Origin: SXRF01 sp038043465
GTDB taxonomy: Bacteria > Pseudomonadota > Alphaproteobacteria > Rickettsiales > SXRF01
Direction: 5' to 3'
DNA: 64,000 nt
Assembly (NCBI GenBank): GCA_038043465.1
Contig: JBBTBX010000009.1
Location: 101,756-165,755 of the forward strand
The notes under the pieces were generated by a model, which ran no database searches, was not told the DNA's origin, and saw only the letters and a list, made by a program, of their open reading frames with translations. A program made the position numbers and the translations under genes. Below are positions 60,596 to 64,000 of the stretch, piece by piece (position 1 is the first letter of the stretch; every line of letters starts with the position of its first letter).

Positions 60596-60735
60596 CCACC
60601 CTGCGCCTTCGGCTTCGGGTGGCTTACGCCTTCGTAAGACGCGTGAAGGCGATAGAAACGGGAGTGTCGTCCGAAGCTCCGCTTGGAGCGTAGGATGACT
60701 GGTTGCGATAGAGTAAATATAAATCCCTTTTATAA

Positions 60736-60809
60736 GGGGGTGTAGCTCAGTTGGTTAGAGCGTCGGCCTGTCACGCCGAAGGTCGCGGGTTCGAGTCCCG
60801 TCACTCCCG
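60736..60809 (+). tRNA. tRNA-Asp (anticodon GTC)
   Basis: The acceptor stem GGGGGTG pairs with CACTCCC (one G-T pair), followed by G as discriminator and an encoded CCA (60810-60812). The anticodon loop is CTGTCAC with GTC. The last nine bases of the gene and the CCA lie antisense to the final codons of the recombinase, so this is the probable integration site of the element to the right. Confidence 0.95.
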
Positions 60810-62303
60810 CCATTTGGGACAGTCGTTGTTATTTAGGAAACTGTCGAATGGTTTTTTTAAGGTATAACAAAGGTTTCCATCCTTTAATTGCATGTTCGCA
60901 AATAGGAAATTGAGAAGCTCTCTTTTTTGCGGAATAGTCGAACTGCTCCATATTTTTGGGGCTTCGTGAGCTAAATTCAGTAGCATTTCTATACGCTTAG
61001 TGAATTCATCGTCGGCTTTGTCATAAGTTAGCACCAATTGACTTAATTCATACTGCCTGTCTTTGAGGCGACATTTTTTGGCTTCAAAATCTTCTTTGCT
61101 AATTTCACCATCCAAGCGTAAATCCATCAAGCGGTCTAGCTTGCCCTGTATTTCGGTGTGTTCTTTTTTCAATTGTCCAACTTCAACGCTGTGATGCTCT
61201 TTTTTTAGTTGGTTGGTTTCTTTGATATAGGCGATTGTGTCGTCTAAAAACTCTTTGTTGCGAATTCCGATGTGACGAAGCACATCTTCCACTTGTTCAA
61301 TAATTTTTTCTTCACGTAACCACATTTGCTTTTCGGGGTTTTCAGATTTCCAACAGCGTAAATATGTCCATTCCGAGGTTGTGCCGTTTTCATGTTTTCT
61401 GATTTTTGTATCAGCAGTCACCACCCGCCCCTTAACCGCACAAGTTAAAAGCCCACGGAAGATATATTCCTTTTCTGCATATTTGAATGGTTTTTTGTGA
61501 TGCCCCAAGCGAACCTCCTGACATTTCTGAAACAGCCACTGCGGTATCAGCGTTTCATGGCGATGTACAAACATTTCGCCTTTAATTTCCATTTCTCCGT
61601 AATAAAATTGGTGCTGCACCAAGCGGTGCATTACAGATTTTTGCAAATACATTCCTTTTTTGCTACGCAAGCCCCACTCTTTGGCTTTGCTGGTCATTTC
61701 TGAAAGCGTATATGCCCCAGTGGCGTATTCTTCAAAAATCCGAACAATAATCGGCGCACGCACATCATCAGCAATAATTATGCTTTTACCAAAATCATCA
61801 CGAGCATTGACATAGCCAATCGGTGCGGGACCAGCCCATTCACCAATACGGCGTTTATGCTCCATGCTGCGGCGAATGTTCTCGCTCATGGAATCGGTGT
61901 ATGATTGTGCGAGCAAAACCCGCATACTCCACATGGTGCGGTCGCTGGAGCGTGAATCCTTGTGAATGATAGCGTTTTCACTGTAAAAATGCAGCTCAAT
62001 AGAGCCTCGTTGAATTAAATCATCCAGCAATGGAAATTCACGAAAACTACGCTGCAAACGGTCAACTTTATCGGCGATAATTGCGATTGGCTCTTTGTAG
62101 CGTTTAGCAAAGGCCAGCATTTCCATAAAATGTTTGCGGTCGCCACGGGTGGAAGATTCCACAATCTCAAATACCCGCAAAACTTGCAGTTCCTTACGCT
62201 GGCAATATTCTTGCAAACGGTGTTTTTGGGCATCTATTGAATGCCCATCTTCTTGTTCTTTTGAGGAAACCCTCGCTAAAATAACCGCCTTTTTTGCCTC
62301 CAT
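60801..62303 (-). CDS. Large serine recombinase (site-specific integrase)
   Basis: A 500-residue recombinase. The resolvase domain has ILARVSSKEQEDG with the catalytic Ser, then DKVDRLQRS and the region around RSMEHKRR; a recombinase domain (about 160-280, GPAPIGYVN) and a long coiled coil (about 365-425) follow. The zinc-ribbon cysteines are mostly gone: GLLTCAVKGRVV and YLRCWKSEN keep one each. The C-terminus reads CPKWRE-stop, and these last codons are the antisense of the tRNA-Asp 3' end. AGGAATTGAG precedes the ATG. It is the integrase of the element that begins here. Confidence 0.9.
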   Translation of the reverse strand: MEAKKAVILARVSSKEQEDGHSIDAQKHRLQEYCQRKELQVLRVFEIVESSTRGDRKHFMEMLAFAKRYKEPIAIIADKVDRLQRSFREFPLLDDLIQRGSIELHFYSENAIIHKDSRSSDRTMWSMRVLLAQSYTDSMSENIRRSMEHKRRIGEWAGPAPIGYVNARDDFGKSIIIADDVRAPIIVRIFEEYATGAYTLSEMTSKAKEWGLRSKKGMYLQKSVMHRLVQHQFYYGEMEIKGEMFVHRHETLIPQWLFQKCQEVRLGHHKKPFKYAEKEYIFRGLLTCAVKGRVVTADTKIRKHENGTTSEWTYLRCWKSENPEKQMWLREEKIIEQVEDVLRHIGIRNKEFLDDTIAYIKETNQLKKEHHSVEVGQLKKEHTEIQGKLDRLMDLRLDGEISKEDFEAKKCRLKDRQYELSQLVLTYDKADDEFTKRIEMLLNLAHEAPKIWSSSTIPQKRELLNFLFANMQLKDGNLCYTLKKPFDSFLNNNDCPKWRE

Positions 62304-62373
62304 CTCAATTCCTTTCAGGTGATGCCTTAGGATAACCTATTGCATCGTGCAATCAAGGCTCAAGCACCTGTAT

Positions 62374-62556
62374 TTACTCTGTTTTTTCTATTTCCTGTAA
62401 TTTGGAGCAAAAGCCCAGCCAGTTGCGGGCAGCTTCAATCGCTTCCTGTTCAGAAAGCTGGTTACCATTCATTTCCTGAATATGGTGAACGATGCGACCG
62501 AACAATTCGTTCAGACGATTACTGGAGCTATTGGTGTGAGGTAAGGAGGATTTCAC
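62374..62556 (-). CDS. Hypothetical small protein of the mobile element
   Basis: A polar protein of about 60 residues (SSLPHTNSSSNRLNELFG, HHIQEMNGNQLSEQEAIEAARNW). I take the GTG at 62556 as start because a GGGGG tract lies a few bases ahead; the frame continues upstream to an ATG at 62625, but that extra part is Pro/Phe-rich and looks like out-of-frame spacer. It lies between the recombinase and the DUF6362-like gene in the same direction. Function is unknown. Confidence 0.5.
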   Translation of the reverse strand: MKSSLPHTNSSSNRLNELFGRIVHHIQEMNGNQLSEQEAIEAARNWLGFCSKLQEIEKTE

Positions 62557-62712
62557 ATTGCCCCCACACAAGAAAAACACAAAGAAAATTGGGGGGGAAA
62601 TTGGGGGAAAAAGCGAAATCGGCAAAGAGTTATTTCACAAATCTCTCGCGATGATATGTAACCAAATAGCAGATATTGTTCGCAATGTTTAGTGTTTTTT
62701 TCAAAAATCTTT

Positions 62713-63153
62713 TCAAAAAACATTTCGCCCTCCATTTCGCGGGGTGTTTCTGGGGGTGTTTCGTTTGTTTTCTAGGCGAGTGGCGATTTTGAGTAAAGCG
62801 GTGTGCCAGAGTTGCCACGCCTTAGTTCTGCCGCAACCAATGCGTTCGCAGATTTTTCGCCATGGCACATTTTCGGCACGCAGCCACACGATGCGGCGTT
62901 CGTCCTCGTCATCCAGCAGAAAAATCCATTGGATGGTTTCTTCCATGCGGGTGATTTTTTCAGTGGATGGTGGGCCAAGGCGAGTTGGTAAAACTTCCGC
63001 AGCTAGTATTTCATTGGGTGTGCGGATAATTTGCGGCCATGCGTTAAAATATCCGCGTACGCTCACCCGTGGCAGGCGACGCAAGGTGCGGACGGCTTCT
63101 TGAAAACGCCCTGAAATTTCTGCGATTTTGGCTTTGTCTGTGCTGTTTTCCAT
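62713..63153 (-). CDS. DUF6362-like HTH protein
   Basis: A 146-residue protein: RFQEAVRTLRRLPRV at the N-terminus, FNAWPQIIRTPNEIL, and a helix-turn-helix-like segment near residues 95-120 (VPWRKICERIGCGRTKAWQLW), then a basic tail. This matches the pattern I know for DUF6362, a family common on alphaproteobacterial mobile elements and prophages. It may bind DNA to control the element. It ends close to the start region of the small gene and begins three bases after the DnaA-N-like gene. Confidence 0.7.
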   Translation of the reverse strand: MENSTDKAKIAEISGRFQEAVRTLRRLPRVSVRGYFNAWPQIIRTPNEILAAEVLPTRLGPPSTEKITRMEETIQWIFLLDDEDERRIVWLRAENVPWRKICERIGCGRTKAWQLWHTALLKIATRLENKRNTPRNTPRNGGRNVF

Positions 63154-63156
63154 AGT

Positions 63157-63834
63157 TTAGCCCTCCGTGATTAGTTCTATGCGGGTGATTTGCGGATTGG
63201 ATTCGGCGAACCAGTAAGTTAGGTCGGCGAGGTAGTGCTGGGTGAGCCAATCTTTGATAAATTTGCTGGGGCAGCACAGGCTAACCACCGAGCCATCGCC
63301 GTATTTCAGCACTCTGGTGATAGCAACCCGAGCCAGCCAGCTGCGGCAAGTTGGTTTGCCATATTTTCGGGTGAATTCTGTCAGCACCTTATCCCAAATG
63401 GGCTGTAATTCAGGAACGGCACAGGGCGTTGGTTTGGTTGGATAGTTACCACCTGAAAAACCGCCCTCTAAAATTTTGGCAATATGCTCGGAAGATTCCA
63501 CCGCCCATGAAAGGTCAATAGTCCAGCCTTTGCCTGCTAACCTGCCGAGGCAAAATTCTGATGCCCCGATGATTTCGCAGTAATGCTGCCATGCCCGCAT
63601 ATCCTGCTGGAAATCATCCTTCCAGCGTTCTGCTAATAGCTTCTTTCGTCTGGGTGTGAGCTTTGCTTTTTGGTCTGGCGTGAGCTTGCTCTGCACTTCT
63701 GCATTCCAGATTTCTATCATCTGCAAAATCTGTGGGTCTAAAATCTGCTTTGTGCGTTTTTCCCTCTCACACTCTCCCTTTTCTTCTCTCGCTCTGCTTT
63801 TTTTATCTGATTTCTGTAATTCTGTATTCTGCAC
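63157..63834 (-). CDS. DnaA N-terminal-domain protein, start uncertain
   Basis: A protein of at least 225 residues. The C-terminal 90 residues (WDKVLTEFTRKYGKPTCRSWL, shown in part; then VSLCCPSKFIKDWLTQHYLADL and ITRIELI) follow the DnaA domain I layout: Trp at the start, a WL/WF pair and the 'PSxFIxDWL' word. No AAA+ domain follows. Such DnaA-N proteins occur on Rickettsiales and other alphaproteobacterial mobile elements. I place the start at GTG 63834, but the frame stays open into the gap, so it may be longer. The N-terminus is Lys/Arg/Glu-rich. Confidence 0.7.
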   Translation of the reverse strand: MQNTELQKSDKKSRAREEKGECEREKRTKQILDPQILQMIEIWNAEVQSKLTPDQKAKLTPRRKKLLAERWKDDFQQDMRAWQHYCEIIGASEFCLGRLAGKGWTIDLSWAVESSEHIAKILEGGFSGGNYPTKPTPCAVPELQPIWDKVLTEFTRKYGKPTCRSWLARVAITRVLKYGDGSVVSLCCPSKFIKDWLTQHYLADLTYWFAESNPQITRIELITEG

Positions 63835-63844
63835 TCTGTTATCT

Positions 63845-63944
63845 NNNNNNNNNNNNNNNNNNNNNNNNNNNNNNNNNNNNNNNNNNNNNNNNNNNNNNNN
63901 NNNNNNNNNNNNNNNNNNNNNNNNNNNNNNNNNNNNNNNNNNNN
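63845..63944. other. Assembly gap of 100 N
   Basis: Exactly 100 undetermined bases, a usual placeholder for a gap of unknown size. It coincides with a hexanucleotide repeat, which probably broke the assembly. Confidence 0.95.
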
Positions 63945-64000
63945 GTATCTGTATCTGTATCTGTATCTGTATCTGTATCTGTATCTGTATCTGTATCTGT
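63945..64000. repeat. Hexanucleotide tandem repeat (CTGTAT)n
   Basis: GTATCT is repeated without interruption for 56 bases up to the window end. On the minus strand it reads ACAGAT units; similar ACAGAA/T words continue on the far side of the gap at 63806-63844, inside the start region of the DnaA-N-like gene. Confidence 0.95.

Noticed and set aside
60600..60735. Additional tRNA between tRNA-Val and tRNA-Asp
   Set aside because: The spacer has GC-rich hairpins (CCTTCGGCTTCGGG, CTCCGCTTGGAG) but no anticodon or T arm.
62553..62818. Two further minus-strand open frames of 60-62 codons
   Set aside because: They overlap the DUF6362-like gene or spacer, lack ribosome sites and have unusual composition (Cys/Phe- or Lys/His-rich).
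63945..64000. CRISPR array
   Set aside because: The repeat is a pure 6-base tandem without spacers, and no cas gene is visible.

Overview
The window looks like a chromosomal scaffold end from an alphaproteobacterium, most probably a Rickettsiales-type lineage that still has a broad free-living gene set. Three things support this. The 16S rRNA gene stands alone, with no 23S, 5S or tRNA-Ile/Ala behind it. Short palindromic elements are scattered between genes and also sit in frame inside genes. Alphaproteobacterial gene orders and families are present (tig-clpP-clpX-hupB-tRNA-Val-tRNA-Asp, chpT, ftsK-lolA, the split ccm genes). Against a strict obligate intracellular lifestyle stand a flagellin, a chemotaxis cluster, Flp pilins, guaB, dapF, dadA and a HisN-like phosphatase. 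The placement is inference; no search could be run.

Layout. 1-3.8 kb: a truncated membrane protein, a DUF378 protein, a PemK-type module, a RelBE-type module, a GIY-YIG-like protein and a DUF2283 pair. 3.9-5.9 kb: solitary 16S rRNA (minus strand) with its leader. 6.0-9.9 kb: dapF-mtaB, a HigBA-like module and ftsY. 10-21 kb: glycosyltransferase, flagellin, DUF4139 protein, ornithine/lysine decarboxylase, guaB, retropepsin-like protease, RsmB-type methyltransferase, M23 peptidase. 21.3-27 kb: two small unknowns, then a cytochrome c maturation operon ccmD-E-F-(J-like gene)-G-H-I. 27-34 kb: dadA, a PAP2-like protein, hydrolase, rpsU, hisN, a large protein with a Tiki/ChaN-like domain (possible effector), a shortened squalene/phytoene-synthase-like gene, sodB. 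34-39.4 kb: rpmG-yajC-secD, galU-ugd, queF. 39.4-47.4 kb: chpT-cheA-cheW-cheY-cheB-cheR, an S24 repressor and a Fis-type response regulator. 47.5-54.9 kb: a low-complexity secreted protein, a hydrolase, three tandem Flp pilins, ftsK, mazEF, lolA. 55-60.8 kb: an unknown protein, tig, clpP, clpX, hupB and two tRNAs. 60.8-64 kb: the edge of a mobile element at tRNA-Asp with a large serine recombinase, a DUF6362-like protein and a DnaA-N-domain protein, ending in a 100-N gap and a hexanucleotide repeat.

Functional themes. The che cluster plus chpT links chemotaxis with a CckA-ChpT-CtrA type phosphorelay. The ccm operon gives periplasmic haem attachment and carries an extra J-domain-like gene. tig-clpP-clpX form a protein quality-control set; lon, which often lies between clpX and hupB, is not there. 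Five toxin-antitoxin-like modules are present, three of them clustered beside the 16S gene.

The most distinctive signals are: (i) repeat-derived peptides inside mtaB, ftsY, ccmH and the shortened synthase-like gene; (ii) the Tiki-like protein with two related helical segments flanking the core; (iii) a PemK-module promoter with three palindromic boxes spaced exactly 11 bases apart and an apparently leaderless start; (iv) a recombinase whose last codons are the antisense of the tRNA-Asp 3' end.
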